Shown: in pieces, positions 20,869-29,246 of the stretch | Layout of the letters: every line of letters begins with the position of its first letter | How positions within the stretch are numbered: the stretch's first letter is position 1 | Assembly (NCBI RefSeq): GCF_004745485.1 | Contig: NZ_RHFG01000002.1 | Span: 186,001-250,000, forward strand | Direction: 5' to 3' | Length of the DNA stretch: 64,000 nucleotides | Source of the DNA: Brevibacterium sp. S22 | GTDB lineage: Bacteria; Actinomycetota; Actinomycetes; Actinomycetales; Brevibacteriaceae | Notes under the pieces: model-generated | The model's input: only the letters and a program-made list of their open reading frames with translations | Told to the model about the DNA's origin: nothing | Database searches by the model: none | Position numbers and translations under genes: made by a program

Positions 20869-21663
20869 TCAGTCTTCGGCCGGCGGCTCTTCGCCGAACC
20901 ATTCCTTGTACATCTCTGCGTATGTGCCGTCTTCCTTGATCGTCGCCAGTGCTTCGTCGACGGCCTTGACGAGGTTCGGATTGTCCTTGGAGATGGCGAT
21001 TCCGTAGTCCTGCGCTTCGAGCAGGTCGCCGACCATCTTCAGCTTGTCCTCACCTTCGGTGCGGATGTAGTAGGCGACGTTCGGCTGGTCGTACAGGACT
21101 GCGTCGGCGCTGCCGGATTCGACCGCGAGGTAGGCCTGATCGAGCTGTTCGTACGTCTTTGCCTCCGCACCTTCGATGTTGTCCTCGATATAGGCGGCAC
21201 TCGTCGATCCCAGACGGGTCGCGACGGTCTTGCCGTCGAGGTCGTCGATGCTCTTGATGTCATCGTTGTCGGTGGGCACACCGAGGATGAGGCCGGACTT
21301 GTAGTACGGGTCGGAGAAGTCAATCGTCTGCTTGCGTTCGTCGGTGATGCTGATGCCGGCCACGGCCAGATCGAACGACCCGGTCTGGAGTCCGGGGATG
21401 ATGCCGTCGAAGTTGGTCACTTCCTGTTTGAGTTCGAACCCGGCTTCTTCGGCGACAGCGGTGATGAGGTCGATGTCGAAGCCGACGTACTTGCCGTCCT
21501 CCTTGAACTCGAAGGGGACGAACGAGGTGTCGGTGGCGTAGGTGTAGGTATCCTCGAGCGGCGCATCTTCGTCGCTGCCGGAGGAGCAGGCCGAGAGTCC
21601 GGCCGTCAGGGCCAGGGAGGCCGCGATCGCAATTCCCGAGAAGAGCCGCTTTCTGACGTTCAC
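20869..21663 (-). CDS. Amino-acid ABC transporter substrate-binding lipoprotein
   Basis: A 264-residue SBP of the family-3 type. It has a basic n-region (MNVRKRLFSG), a hydrophobic helix and a lipobox ending LTAGLSAC, so it should be lipid-anchored outside the membrane. The body shows FVPFEFKEDGKYVGFDIDL and GIIPGLQTGSFDLAVAGIS, typical of polar amino-acid binders. GTG 21663 follows a GAGG ribosome site and gives a clean signal peptide; a longer in-frame ATG at 21711 would not. The ligand is not determinable; glutamine, glutamate or arginine are possible. Confidence 0.92.
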   Translation of the reverse strand: MNVRKRLFSGIAIAASLALTAGLSACSSGSDEDAPLEDTYTYATDTSFVPFEFKEDGKYVGFDIDLITAVAEEAGFELKQEVTNFDGIIPGLQTGSFDLAVAGISITDERKQTIDFSDPYYKSGLILGVPTDNDDIKSIDDLDGKTVATRLGSTSAAYIEDNIEGAEAKTYEQLDQAYLAVESGSADAVLYDQPNVAYYIRTEGEDKLKMVGDLLEAQDYGIAISKDNPNLVKAVDEALATIKEDGTYAEMYKEWFGEEPPAED

Positions 21664-21997
21664 ATCTGCCTCACATTCAAAGAACATCCATTGGTCTTTA
21701 AGAATTTTCACAGTATGTCGAGGGGTGCAGGAGAGTCAAAGTGACTCAGGTCTCATACTACACCTGACACCTCCGTCTGCTCTGTCCTCGAGGGCCCGGG
21801 CGGTCACTGAGAAAGGGCCGTGAGGAAACCGGTCATCCGGACCATCGTTGCAGGTCATGGCCTCGAACATGGGTTGATCAGAGCGAATGTCCGCCGAGGT
21901 TGTCCACCGTTGCCGCGCCCACTTGAGAAGCGTTATACAAACGCAACTTGATGTGCCGAGCCGATCCCTGATCGATCTCACGGAGCGAAACGACGAA

Positions 21998-22036
21998 GGC
22001 CCGGCCGGCAGCGATGGGATCGCTGCCGACCGGGCC
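21998..22036. terminator. Orphan GC-rich hairpin
   Basis: A 17-bp stem with one mismatch (21998-22014 with 22020-22036, loop TGGGA). It stands between two divergent genes (binding protein and MarR) and does not follow any gene end. The whole 617-bp gap 21664-22280 contains no gene that I can support. The hairpin is probably left from a lost gene and marks the start of the accessory block. Confidence 0.6.
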
Positions 22037-22211
22037 GACCGGTCGCCTCGGCGCCGGAGTTCTCAGGAATGAACCTGAGGTCTCACACCTGCTCAGACGC
22101 GCGGATCCGGACCGCCGGTGCAGCGGGACAGATTTGGGACCGCTCTAGGTCTGCAGCACGCTGCGGTTGTGAGGACGATCGGTTCTCGGCGGGTATTGCC
22201 ACGAAGTCATA

Positions 22212-22227
22212 TTCTCAGCTGCGAGAA
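22212..22227. promoter_or_regulatory. Candidate MarR operator
   Basis: TTCTC-AGCTGC-GAGAA, a 5-bp inverted repeat around a palindromic AGCTGC-like core, lies about 55 bp before the MarR start. MarR proteins often bind such dyads in their own promoters. Sequence evidence alone is weak. Confidence 0.3.
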
Positions 22228-22280
22228 GCTGCATGACTGGTGGGACCTGAGATATCAGCACGTAGGAGGATAATGGGGCT

Positions 22281-22760
22281 GTGGACGATTTCCGGACAGA
22301 AGCCAACCTTTCTGATGTTATGCGGGCTGTCGGTATCCTGTATCGGCGCGCGGCACGCACGTTCGCGCAGGACCGCTCCAGCTTGCCAGTCGGCATCCGC
22401 GCCGTGCTCGAACTGCTTGCGTTCACAACACCACAGACTGTGCCCCGCATTGCGGAGGCGTTGATGTTCAGTCGTCAGTTCGTACAGCGCAATGTCGACC
22501 ACGGAGTCGATCTGGGCATCTTTCGGTTCCAAGACAATCCGGCTCACCGCCGATCGAGGTTGGTATTCGTCACCGCTGAAGGGCGGACGGCAATTGACCG
22601 TGTGCTGCAACGTGAGCAGCGACTCCTCGCGGCAGCCGGAGAACAGTTGACCGAGGACGAGATCTCGACATGTCTGGACGTGCTCGACACCATTCGGGAA
22701 CGCACAGACTGGGGATCAGCTGCTGAGGGCGGCGGACTAGTCGGCGACGAAGGCGCGTGA
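22281..22760 (+). CDS. MarR-family transcriptional regulator
   Basis: A 159-residue winged-helix regulator. The recognition region reads TVPRIAEALMFSRQFVQRNVDHGVDLGIF, followed by a wing with HRRSRLVFVTAEGR, the usual MarR pattern. The GTG at 22281 is 11 nt after AGGAGG; an ATG at 22273 is in another frame and stops early. Its 3' end overlaps the convergent TetR gene by 24 bp, unusual in this otherwise well-spaced region. Its signal and targets are unknown; the redox-type genes nearby suggest a stress sensor. Confidence 0.82.
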   Translation: MDDFRTEANLSDVMRAVGILYRRAARTFAQDRSSLPVGIRAVLELLAFTTPQTVPRIAEALMFSRQFVQRNVDHGVDLGIFRFQDNPAHRRSRLVFVTAEGRTAIDRVLQREQRLLAAAGEQLTEDEISTCLDVLDTIRERTDWGSAAEGGGLVGDEGA

Positions 22761-23348
22761 TCCGAGATCGACGAGCCAGGTCCGCCATTCGTCGAATGTC
22801 CAACCGCATTCAATGACGAGTGGACCAAAAGAGGCGACGCTTGCACAGGCATAGAGCAGATCGGCGACACGTTGCTGCTGAGCCTCGGGCCGTACTCCGG
22901 GAAGCTTGAGCAATCGGTCAGCGAGGGCCCGGCTGAATTTGTGGCGCTGCTCATGCAGATCTTCCAGAAGCACCGCCACCTGGGGATCTGCTGCCGCTGA
23001 CTGGATCACGAAATAGATGGAAGAAACCTTCTCGGTCGCCACTGCGACTTGATCCGCGACGATCCGCCACGCATCCTCAGCAGACGGCATCTCCTCAATG
23101 CTCTGTGCCCACTCTCGGTCAAGCAGCGGACGCACATCACCGCCGCCGATCGCATAGTCATGGGCGGCTTTGAGTACTCCGACTTTTGACGTATATGCCG
23201 AGTAGATCGTCTGCACGCTGACGTTCGCCTGAGCTGCGATATCCGCGATCGTCGTTGCGACGTAGCCCTCATTGACGAATAACGCACAAGCAGCTTCGGC
23301 AATGCGTCGTCGGGCCTGTTCATCCTTCGGCCTTCCTCGCCCACTCAC
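22737..23348 (-). CDS. TetR-family transcriptional regulator
   Basis: A 203-residue regulator with the TetR helix-turn-helix: RIAEAACALFVNEGYVATTI followed by ADIAAQANVSVQTIYSAYTSK. The C-terminal ligand domain is not assignable. Its GTG start overlaps the stop of the upstream hydrolase (GTGA), so both are one operon under the promoter at about 24150. Its 3' end overlaps the convergent MarR gene. It is the best candidate to read the ATTCTAGAA motif found at that promoter and two others. Confidence 0.88.
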   Translation of the reverse strand: MSGRGRPKDEQARRRIAEAACALFVNEGYVATTIADIAAQANVSVQTIYSAYTSKVGVLKAAHDYAIGGGDVRPLLDREWAQSIEEMPSAEDAWRIVADQVAVATEKVSSIYFVIQSAAADPQVAVLLEDLHEQRHKFSRALADRLLKLPGVRPEAQQQRVADLLYACASVASFGPLVIECGWTFDEWRTWLVDLGSRAFVAD

Positions 23349-24115
23349 TGTTTCGACCTCAACAGGCGTCCGATCTGAGTTCCGAGGAATTCAGGGTCCT
23401 CGGCGTGAGCAAGATGCCCGTGACCTTCGAGCACGGTGACTTCGGCAGAAGGTATGGCTGCGGAGGCACGTTCGAAGGCAGGGCCATATGGCGATACGCC
23501 TCGGCAATATTCTCCGACAAGGAATGATGCGTCGATCGAACCCCAGTCAGCCGTGGTTGAGAAGCTGTTCAGTGCTTCGAGCTCTGCGGCCAGTGGTGCG
23601 GCCAATTCGCGAAGATGCGTCCAGGTCGGGGTTTCCCGAAGCGCAGCGATTTCGACTGCAGGCATTTTGGAGATGTCCCGATTGAGGATCACGACTCGTT
23701 CGTCGAGGTTGGCAGCGGCTAGCGCTGGAACCGCCTCACCAGCGAAGGGCGGCAGGACCGGGTCGTAGGCAATAACGGAAGTGACGCGGCTGTCGCGAGC
23801 GGCGGTTTCCAGAGCGATTGTGCCGCCCAGGCTCCACCCCACCAGAATGATCGATCCACCAACTTCGTCGATCCATGCACGCAAGTCGCCGACCTCGGTG
23901 AATAGGTCGTAATCCGTACCCTGAGGACCGCTGTCTCCGCGGCCGCGGCGGTTGACGATCAGCATCGGTCCGGCATGGCCGATCGCTTCTGCGACCGGCA
24001 CGAAATCGGCTGCGTCGGCCATCGCTCCGGCGACGATGATGATCGCAGGTCCGTCGCCCGAGCGCCAGAGTGCGTGCAACCGTACGCCGGCAGAGCGGAT
24101 GATGCGCGATTCCAT
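23345..24115 (-). CDS. Alpha/beta-fold hydrolase
   Basis: A 256-residue hydrolase. The nucleophile elbow is GWSLGG (serine nucleophile), preceded by the oxyanion region IIIVAGAMADAADF and NRRGRGDSG. The acid is probably in the DASFLVGEY region, and the catalytic histidine is in EGHGHLAHAEDPEF near the C-terminus. Proteins of this type act on small esters or lactones; the substrate is unknown. It is the first gene of the hydrolase-TetR operon and diverges from the WrbA-like/MFS operon across a 157-bp promoter region. Confidence 0.85.
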   Translation of the reverse strand: MESRIIRSAGVRLHALWRSGDGPAIIIVAGAMADAADFVPVAEAIGHAGPMLIVNRRGRGDSGPQGTDYDLFTEVGDLRAWIDEVGGSIILVGWSLGGTIALETAARDSRVTSVIAYDPVLPPFAGEAVPALAAANLDERVVILNRDISKMPAVEIAALRETPTWTHLRELAAPLAAELEALNSFSTTADWGSIDASFLVGEYCRGVSPYGPAFERASAAIPSAEVTVLEGHGHLAHAEDPEFLGTQIGRLLRSKQ

Positions 24116-24146
24116 ATCTCACACATCCCTTTCCAGGTGTGGGAAT

Positions 24147-24258
24147 GAATTTCTAGAATTATAGTATCTAAATTCGTTGTCAGCGTCGAACTGAAGTCTC
24201 ACCCCTGTTGACGTCACGGACCAAGCTGGCTAGATTACTAGAAACAGATTCTAGAAAA
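24147..24258. promoter_or_regulatory. Divergent promoter region with repeated TTCTAGAA-type motif
   Basis: Rightward promoter: TTGACG (24208-24213), a 17-bp spacer, then TAGATT (24231-24236). It is overlapped or followed by ATTACTAGAAAC (24234-24245) and ATTCTAGAAAA (24248-24258). Leftward promoter: TATAAT on the minus strand (24158-24163), abutting TTCTAGAA at 24151-24158. So the same 8-bp palindrome sits on the core promoter of both operons. The region is markedly AT-rich for this genome. Confidence 0.6.
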
Positions 24259-24272
24259 GGATTAAATTTATT

Positions 24273-24887
24273 ATGACGCGATTGGCAATCATCTACTATT
24301 CGTCGACAGGATCAGTGCACGATCTGGCGCAGGCATACGCTGCCGGTGCACAAGCGGCAGGAGCTGAAGTCCGACTGCGTCGCGTGGCCGAGCTCGTCCC
24401 GCGTGAGATCGTCGAGAGAAACAAAACGTGGCAGGTTCATCTTGAAGCGACAGCACACATCCCGACTGCTTCGGTTGAGGACCTGATCTGGGCAGACGGC
24501 TTTGCGCTCGGCACACCGACTCGCTTCGGCCAGCCTGCGGCGCAGCTCAAACAATTCATCGACTCCGCCAGCTCTGCGTGGAGCGCCGGTCATCTCGCGG
24601 GCAAACCAGCCTCGGGTTTCACCAGCGCCCACGAACGTCACGGTGGGCATGAGGCGACACTCCTCGCCCTCTACCACACCTTCTGTCATTGGGGTTCGCT
24701 CATCTTGCCGACCGGATACGAGAACTACGAGGTCGCGCATGCGGCTGGCGGCAACCCTTACGGTGTCAGCAGCATCGGCGGTGACGGAGCGCCAGGGTCA
24801 GCTGTGCTCGAGCAGGCTCGGCACCAGGGTCACCGCCATGCAGTGTTGGCCCGTGCAGTGCAGGACACCAGGGCCGAGGCAGCATGA
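24273..24887 (+). CDS. WrbA-like flavodoxin-family NAD(P)H:quinone oxidoreductase
   Basis: A 204-residue flavodoxin-fold protein. The N-terminal FMN phosphate loop reads IIYYSSTGSVHDLA, and the second flavin contact is GFALGTPTRFGQPAAQLKQF, the WrbA hallmark; a third loop contains GFTSAHERHGGHE. Such enzymes reduce quinones by two electrons and protect against redox cycling. An AAAGG site precedes the ATG. Its TGA overlaps the MFS start (ATGA), coupling reductase and exporter. Two TTCTAGAA-type sites lie directly upstream. Confidence 0.88.
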   Translation: MTRLAIIYYSSTGSVHDLAQAYAAGAQAAGAEVRLRRVAELVPREIVERNKTWQVHLEATAHIPTASVEDLIWADGFALGTPTRFGQPAAQLKQFIDSASSAWSAGHLAGKPASGFTSAHERHGGHEATLLALYHTFCHWGSLILPTGYENYEVAHAAGGNPYGVSSIGGDGAPGSAVLEQARHQGHRHAVLARAVQDTRAEAA

Positions 24888-26329
24888 GAGCCGATATGGG
24901 CTCGTCGCCTACGGACTCCGAGCCGAGTACGTCAATCAGCAAGCGTCGGTGGTGGGCTCTGAGTTTCCTCACCGGTGCGAATCTGCTGGCATTCGCATCT
25001 GTCACCATCATGAACGTGGCCCTGCCGCAAACCCAAACTCAACTGAGTATGACGGACGGCTCTGCTCACGCCGTCCTCACCGTCTACTCTCTGACATTCG
25101 GCACACTGATCCTGGTCGGTGGACGGATTGCTGACACATTGGGCCTGCGCCGGTGTCTCACAGGCGGGCTCATCGCATTCGCGCTATCTTCATTGCTCGG
25201 CGGATTCGCTGCCGTACCGGCAGTCCTTCTGGTGGCACGGGCACTGCAGGGCGGAGCCGCTGCCTTCATCGCAGCAACGGCGATTCCACTCATGTCAGTG
25301 ATCTTCTCCAGCGGCCGGAATCGCAGTATCGCCTTCGGCACGCTCGGAATAGTCATGGGCATCGGCACAGCCGGGTCATTCGTGCTCGGAGGGGCCATGG
25401 CGGACATGCTGTCTTGGCGGTGGAGTCTTCTCATCAATGTACCGCTGGCTCTCCTCACCGCGGCCGGCATCCACATGACGGTTCCGAAGCACAGAAGCAG
25501 CTCGAACACAGGACTCGATCTCCGTGGAGCGGTTCTTGCAAGCCTTTCGCTCGGATTGTTGGTTTTCGGCTTGGATCGAGCGAGCGAATTGGGCTGGCAG
25601 CATTCCGGCGCTCATGCATCGCTTGCCGGTGGCATTCTCGGTATAGGACTTTTCGTCGTCTCACTTCGTCGAGCGAAACAGCCGCTCATTCCGCTGCACC
25701 TCCTAAGCAGTCGAGCGCGAGTTGCGGGCTATCTCGCTGCCTTTTTCGCAGGAATAGCGATGTTTGCGGGGATGTTCGTCCTGACGTCCTTTATGCAGAG
25801 TGCTTGGCACGTTTCGTCCCTGCTAATGGGGCTTGCGTTTCTGCCCTTTGCAGCCGGTGCCACCATCGTGACAGTGGTTCTGCCACGCATCCGTTCCTAT
25901 ATCGCGCCCCCGCAGGTGCTGGCTGCCGGACTGATGCTCGCTGCCGGCGGATTGGCCAGTCTGGGATTTCTCAATTCTGAATCAGGCTACAGTGGGGGAA
26001 TCCTGACTGCCATGTTGCTGCTGGGCGCCGGCGGCACCGTCGTTATGGTCACAGCCGGTGATGTTGCAACTGCAGAGGCAGCAGACGATTCCGGTGTCGC
26101 GGGCGCGCTTGTGAATTCATCTCAACAGGTAGGTGCGGCTCTCGGAACCGCGGCGGTCGGAGCTGTGATCCAGTCAGCCATACAGGGAGCAGAAACCGGG
26201 GAATCAGAACCAATTGCTGCGACAGTTGCCGGCTACGCCCAAGGGGGTCTGATCGGCGCCGCCATTGTGACCGCTGCCGCGATCGCAATGTTTGCCATTC
26301 GAGCACCAGCAGTTTCTGAGGCGTCGTGA
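24884..26329 (+). CDS. DHA2-family MFS exporter
   Basis: A 481-residue 14-helix efflux protein. Helix 1 contains FASVTIMNVALPQTQ (the D/E-VNVALP-type DHA2 motif); GGRIADTLGLRR is motif A; VARALQGGAAAFIAATAIPL is the motif B/C area. It overlaps the WrbA-like gene by 4 bp, so export and quinone reduction are co-expressed. The substrate may be a quinone-like or aromatic toxin, by inference. Codon third positions are visibly less GC-rich than in the flanking core genes. Confidence 0.9.
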   Translation: MRADMGSSPTDSEPSTSISKRRWWALSFLTGANLLAFASVTIMNVALPQTQTQLSMTDGSAHAVLTVYSLTFGTLILVGGRIADTLGLRRCLTGGLIAFALSSLLGGFAAVPAVLLVARALQGGAAAFIAATAIPLMSVIFSSGRNRSIAFGTLGIVMGIGTAGSFVLGGAMADMLSWRWSLLINVPLALLTAAGIHMTVPKHRSSSNTGLDLRGAVLASLSLGLLVFGLDRASELGWQHSGAHASLAGGILGIGLFVVSLRRAKQPLIPLHLLSSRARVAGYLAAFFAGIAMFAGMFVLTSFMQSAWHVSSLLMGLAFLPFAAGATIVTVVLPRIRSYIAPPQVLAAGLMLAAGGLASLGFLNSESGYSGGILTAMLLLGAGGTVVMVTAGDVATAEAADDSGVAGALVNSSQQVGAALGTAAVGAVIQSAIQGAETGESEPIAATVAGYAQGGLIGAAIVTAAAIAMFAIRAPAVSEAS

Positions 26330-26649
26330 CAAGAATGGTGTCATTCATGCCTGGCTTCACCCGCCTGATGAGAATGTGCTCTTCTACGCACCCATGGCAC
26401 AGGGCAGGACGGAGTACAAGCAGACAGTGCCTGAGTGGGCGCCCGAATCCAACCCAAGGAGACGATCCCGCTCGTATTCGGCCACAGAACAGTGCCTCAC
26501 TCAACTCTGTGCTCAAGGCAGGGCTTTTACGCGACCCGATGCTTGATGATGGTGGTGAAGACGGACTCGACCTGATTTTCAGAAGTCGGCTGAAAGCGAA
26601 CCGACGCGCTGGTTTGTGATGGCAGCCGCAGACCGCTGTGAGTCGAGGG
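26330..26649. other. Intergenic stretch without recognisable gene
   Basis: These 320 bases between the MFS exporter and the convergent DUF6653 gene contain only short open frames with no family features. Codon pattern by eye is not coding-like. No clear terminator hairpin was found. It may contain degraded sequence. Confidence 0.5.
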
Positions 26650-27123
26650 TTACGCGGTCGAGCGATCGGTCTCCTCGGCCGTGGCGTAGAAGTCGGCCAT
26701 GAGCTGCCAGAATACAAGAGTCAGCGACATTTGAAAGACAACGGCCGGAACGGTCTGAGCAGCTGATTTTCGCCAAGCGCCAGCGATCGACACAGCCATC
26801 GCTGCAGTGGACACAGCGTTGACGGTCGAAGCTTTGTCAAAGCGGAGTCGCTCACTCCAAAGTTCTTCACCCAACATAGCTCGTGTCGCCCACGCACGCT
26901 CATCGCGCGGGCTTCGGAACACGATTGGATTCAGCACCATCCACGCAGCGACTGCCGCACCCGCCCGCGGGCTGCGCTTCCAAAAGGGTAGGACAACGAG
27001 TGGAACAGAGGCCCACCGGGACCACGCACTGAGCGGATTCGAGTGCCGCGCGAAGACCCAGCGTTTGAGCCGGGCCGAACCGGTGCACACGGTTGCACCC
27101 GGGCGATTTGTACTGCTATTCAT
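26650..27123 (-). CDS. DUF6653-family membrane protein
   Basis: A 157-residue protein that appears to match DUF6653. Its core is VFARHSNPLSAWSRWASVPL, then LPFWKRSPRAG and AWMVLNPIVFRSP, followed by WATRAMLGEELW. Two or three hydrophobic helices suggest a small integral membrane protein. Function is unknown for the family. The first ~28 residues are atypical, so a later start is possible. It stands alone on the minus strand between the MFS gene and the SGNH/GNAT operon. Confidence 0.72.
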   Translation of the reverse strand: MNSSTNRPGATVCTGSARLKRWVFARHSNPLSAWSRWASVPLVVLPFWKRSPRAGAAVAAWMVLNPIVFRSPRDERAWATRAMLGEELWSERLRFDKASTVNAVSTAAMAVSIAGAWRKSAAQTVPAVVFQMSLTLVFWQLMADFYATAEETDRSTA

Positions 27124-27208
27124 AGTTTTTCGTCACTCCTGAAAGCTGATCTTCTCGGCTGTTGACGAGAAGCTGACCAGCCGGCCACGATCGGGCGCGG
27201 AACGGCTG

Positions 27209-27823
27209 TCAAAGTGATCCCAGCCGCAGAGTCTGCAACGTGGTGTCTGCGATGTGTCGATGACCGACAGCATTGGGGTGGGTGCTGTCGTCCATCCAAG
27301 CAGTTGGAATCTCAGTGCCGAAGCGCTGACGCCAGTGCTGGTCATGGTCGACGAGGATGGCACCTTCGACTGTGGCGATGGTCCGAATCACTTCGGCATA
27401 TGCGGTGAGCCATCGCTGTCGTTGCGCAGGGGCATCCGGCATGACGAGGGCCGGGGTATGGAGGACGACCGTCGAGCGGATCCTATTGCCCCTTCGCACG
27501 ATCTCAGTGAGTTGGCTATGAAAGCCGGTGAGTCCGGACTCGCCTTCCAGAGCATCGTTCGTACCGAGCGATACGCTGAGCACCTGTGGTTTGAAGCGAC
27601 CGACGAGATACTCGAAATCAGCGTTGATGTCGTGGGCTGTCCAGGCGGAGACACCGGAGTTGATCACTATGTCCCGCACCCGACCGATTTCCCAGCGAAT
27701 CTGCTCGCTGACCAGTTCTACCCAGGAACGAGCGCCGTGTGTGTGATAGACCCCTTGAGTGATGCTGTCGCCGGTGAATACCCAGGTGGCTTGGGAAGGG
27801 AGGTCGAATTCGAGCCCTTTCAT
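27209..27823 (-). CDS. SGNH/GDSL-family hydrolase
   Basis: A 204-residue lipase/esterase of the SGNH fold. Block I is TGDSITQGVY (nucleophile Ser), block III is SLGTNDALEG (Asn), and block V is WMDDSTHPNAVGHR with the catalytic Asp-x-x-His. No signal peptide is seen, so it should be cytoplasmic. It overlaps the upstream GNAT gene by 4 bp (ATGA), and both share a promoter carrying the ATTCTAGAA motif. It could be an esterase or a deacetylase acting with the acetyltransferase; this is inference. Confidence 0.87.
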   Translation of the reverse strand: MKGLEFDLPSQATWVFTGDSITQGVYHTHGARSWVELVSEQIRWEIGRVRDIVINSGVSAWTAHDINADFEYLVGRFKPQVLSVSLGTNDALEGESGLTGFHSQLTEIVRRGNRIRSTVVLHTPALVMPDAPAQRQRWLTAYAEVIRTIATVEGAILVDHDQHWRQRFGTEIPTAWMDDSTHPNAVGHRHIADTTLQTLRLGSL

Positions 27824-28608
27824 GGCTCGGGGACCTCAGACAGCGGACCGCCGGTGGGAACAACCCGATCCAGTGTGTCGTGGCTGACCCAGATATTGGG
27901 TTCGACATACGTTGCGATGTCGTACTCAACGTCGCAGCTTACTGGAGTCAAAGCGTGCGGCACGTGGACCGGGCCCGAGGCGTCGAATGGCAGGTTCGTC
28001 CACTCCTGCCATTCGCTGATTCTCCCGGTGACGACCATGGATCGCAGCGCCACAGCTTCAATGGTTCCCCCGGCGCGAACGTGTGTGCGTAGCCATGGGT
28101 CGAGAGGAAGGCCGTCGTCGCGGGTTCGCAGGGCGTATGTCTGCATGTCCTCAAGCGGATCCCTCTTGCCGTTGGGGCGAACTGGGGCCAGGAGCTGGGA
28201 GAAACCGAGTTGTCGGGCATTGGCGCGCGCAGCCGCCAGGATTTGGGCAGAGATTCCTCTGCCTTGCGCGTCTGATCGCACTGCGATCTCCAGCGCAGAA
28301 ATGGCGTTCGGTGTACTCCCGGTCAACAGACTGTGTAAACCGCGACGAATCACTCCGTCCCAGCCGTCTGCAGGAAGCTCACCGCTGGAGGGCAGTTGAA
28401 AGGGTATGGAGTGAGCTTTGGCGATGATCGTGCCGTGGTCATCCAACGCCAGCAGAGTGTAATCGGCGAGCCGGAGCAGGACGTCGGAGTTGTAAAACAG
28501 CTCGCCGAACGGATCCTGACGGATGAACTCTGGCCAGGTGTTCTCCATATTCAGCAGATCATGAAGCAACTCGGGGTGAGACTTGAGGCTTACGAATCTC
28601 AGTTCCAT
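27820..28608 (-). CDS. GNAT-like N-acetyltransferase
   Basis: A 262-residue protein with a GNAT acetyl-CoA-binding segment, ALEIAVRSDAQGRGISAQIL (the V-x4-QGRG-x-A pattern), around residue 105-125. The rest is longer than a single GNAT domain and I could not place it in a known subfamily. It is the first gene of a two-gene operon with the SGNH hydrolase. The AT-rich promoter upstream, with TTCTAGAA, ties it to the divergent operons at 24.2 kb. Confidence 0.72.
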   Translation of the reverse strand: MELRFVSLKSHPELLHDLLNMENTWPEFIRQDPFGELFYNSDVLLRLADYTLLALDDHGTIIAKAHSIPFQLPSSGELPADGWDGVIRRGLHSLLTGSTPNAISALEIAVRSDAQGRGISAQILAAARANARQLGFSQLLAPVRPNGKRDPLEDMQTYALRTRDDGLPLDPWLRTHVRAGGTIEAVALRSMVVTGRISEWQEWTNLPFDASGPVHVPHALTPVSCDVEYDIATYVEPNIWVSHDTLDRVVPTGGPLSEVPEP

Positions 28609-28635
28609 GCTTCCACCCTAGTGCGAGAGAATATT

Positions 28636-28685
28636 TTGTGCATTATAATTCTAGAAAATAATATAGAAAACTGACAAAGAGTCGT
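28636..28685 (-). promoter_or_regulatory. GNAT/SGNH promoter with TTCTAGAA motif
   Basis: On the minus strand TTGTCA is followed after 18 bp by TAGAAT, which lies inside TTCTAGAAT (TTCTAGAA at 28649-28656), with TATAAT just beyond. The 11-mer ATTCTAGAAAA here is identical to that before the WrbA-like gene. The local sequence is far more AT-rich than average. Confidence 0.55.
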
Positions 28686-28760
28686 TTTGGTCGTGTCTGA
28701 CAGCGAGACTGGCTGTGCCGGCGAGCTTCACTCGCGACCGCGATTCCCAACGTGATGGGC

Positions 28761-29222
28761 TCATTGGATCGCTTCCGGCATATGCGGGTCCTGCCGGTGC
28801 TGAAGCGCCGCTGTCCGCGCTGTGCCGAAGGGGTTGTCGATGAGATACCGCCAGAATCCGTCGTCTCCGCGGCGGGCGACGTCGGTGGCCGTGCCGCGGA
28901 TATTGACCAACTCGCCTTCTGATGTAGTTCCCGAGATCGACCAGTCGACGATGAGGAGGGCTATGTCACCCGCTTCGTACAAGTGGCGAAGACGCACGTC
29001 AAGGGGTAGTCCAAGCGACTGAAACGATGCGTTCGCGGAGATTCGGTCCTGACCGAAATGCGCAGTGCCGGGGGGCGAGACAAATGTGCTGGATTCCTCG
29101 TACATGAGTTCAATCTTCAGAGGGTCTCCGCTGTTGAAGGCGCGGGCGAATGCTGCGGGATGATCGGCAGCTGTGGTCGAAAGTGATACGTCGGAGGTAT
29201 CGATGAAATGGTGATCAGTCAT
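28761..29222 (-). CDS. SnoaL/NTF2-like protein
   Basis: A 153-residue protein of the small cone-shaped NTF2-like fold. It begins MTDHHFIDTSDV, then HPAAFARAFNSGDPLKIELMY (the usual first helix with FNSGD), and ends with a DGFWRYLIDNPFG strand. Members are ketosteroid-isomerase-like enzymes or ligand-binding proteins; many were annotated from one strand only. The ATG at 29222 was chosen because it gives the typical N-terminus. It diverges from the HxlR gene across only 24 bp and may be its target. Confidence 0.75.
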   Translation of the reverse strand: MTDHHFIDTSDVSLSTTAADHPAAFARAFNSGDPLKIELMYEESSTFVSPPGTAHFGQDRISANASFQSLGLPLDVRLRHLYEAGDIALLIVDWSISGTTSEGELVNIRGTATDVARRGDDGFWRYLIDNPFGTARTAALQHRQDPHMPEAIQ

Positions 29223-29246
29223 AGGAACAGTGAAGAGTGTCGCGCT

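Noticed and set aside
24208..24236. Reading the TTCTAGAA sites as XbaI-type restriction or phage attachment remnants
   Set aside because: Each copy coincides with promoter elements of divergent operons, which favours an operator; no phage genes are present.
26292..26619. Short frames in the gap after the second MFS gene
   Set aside because: Three overlapping short frames with no motif; composition not coding-like.
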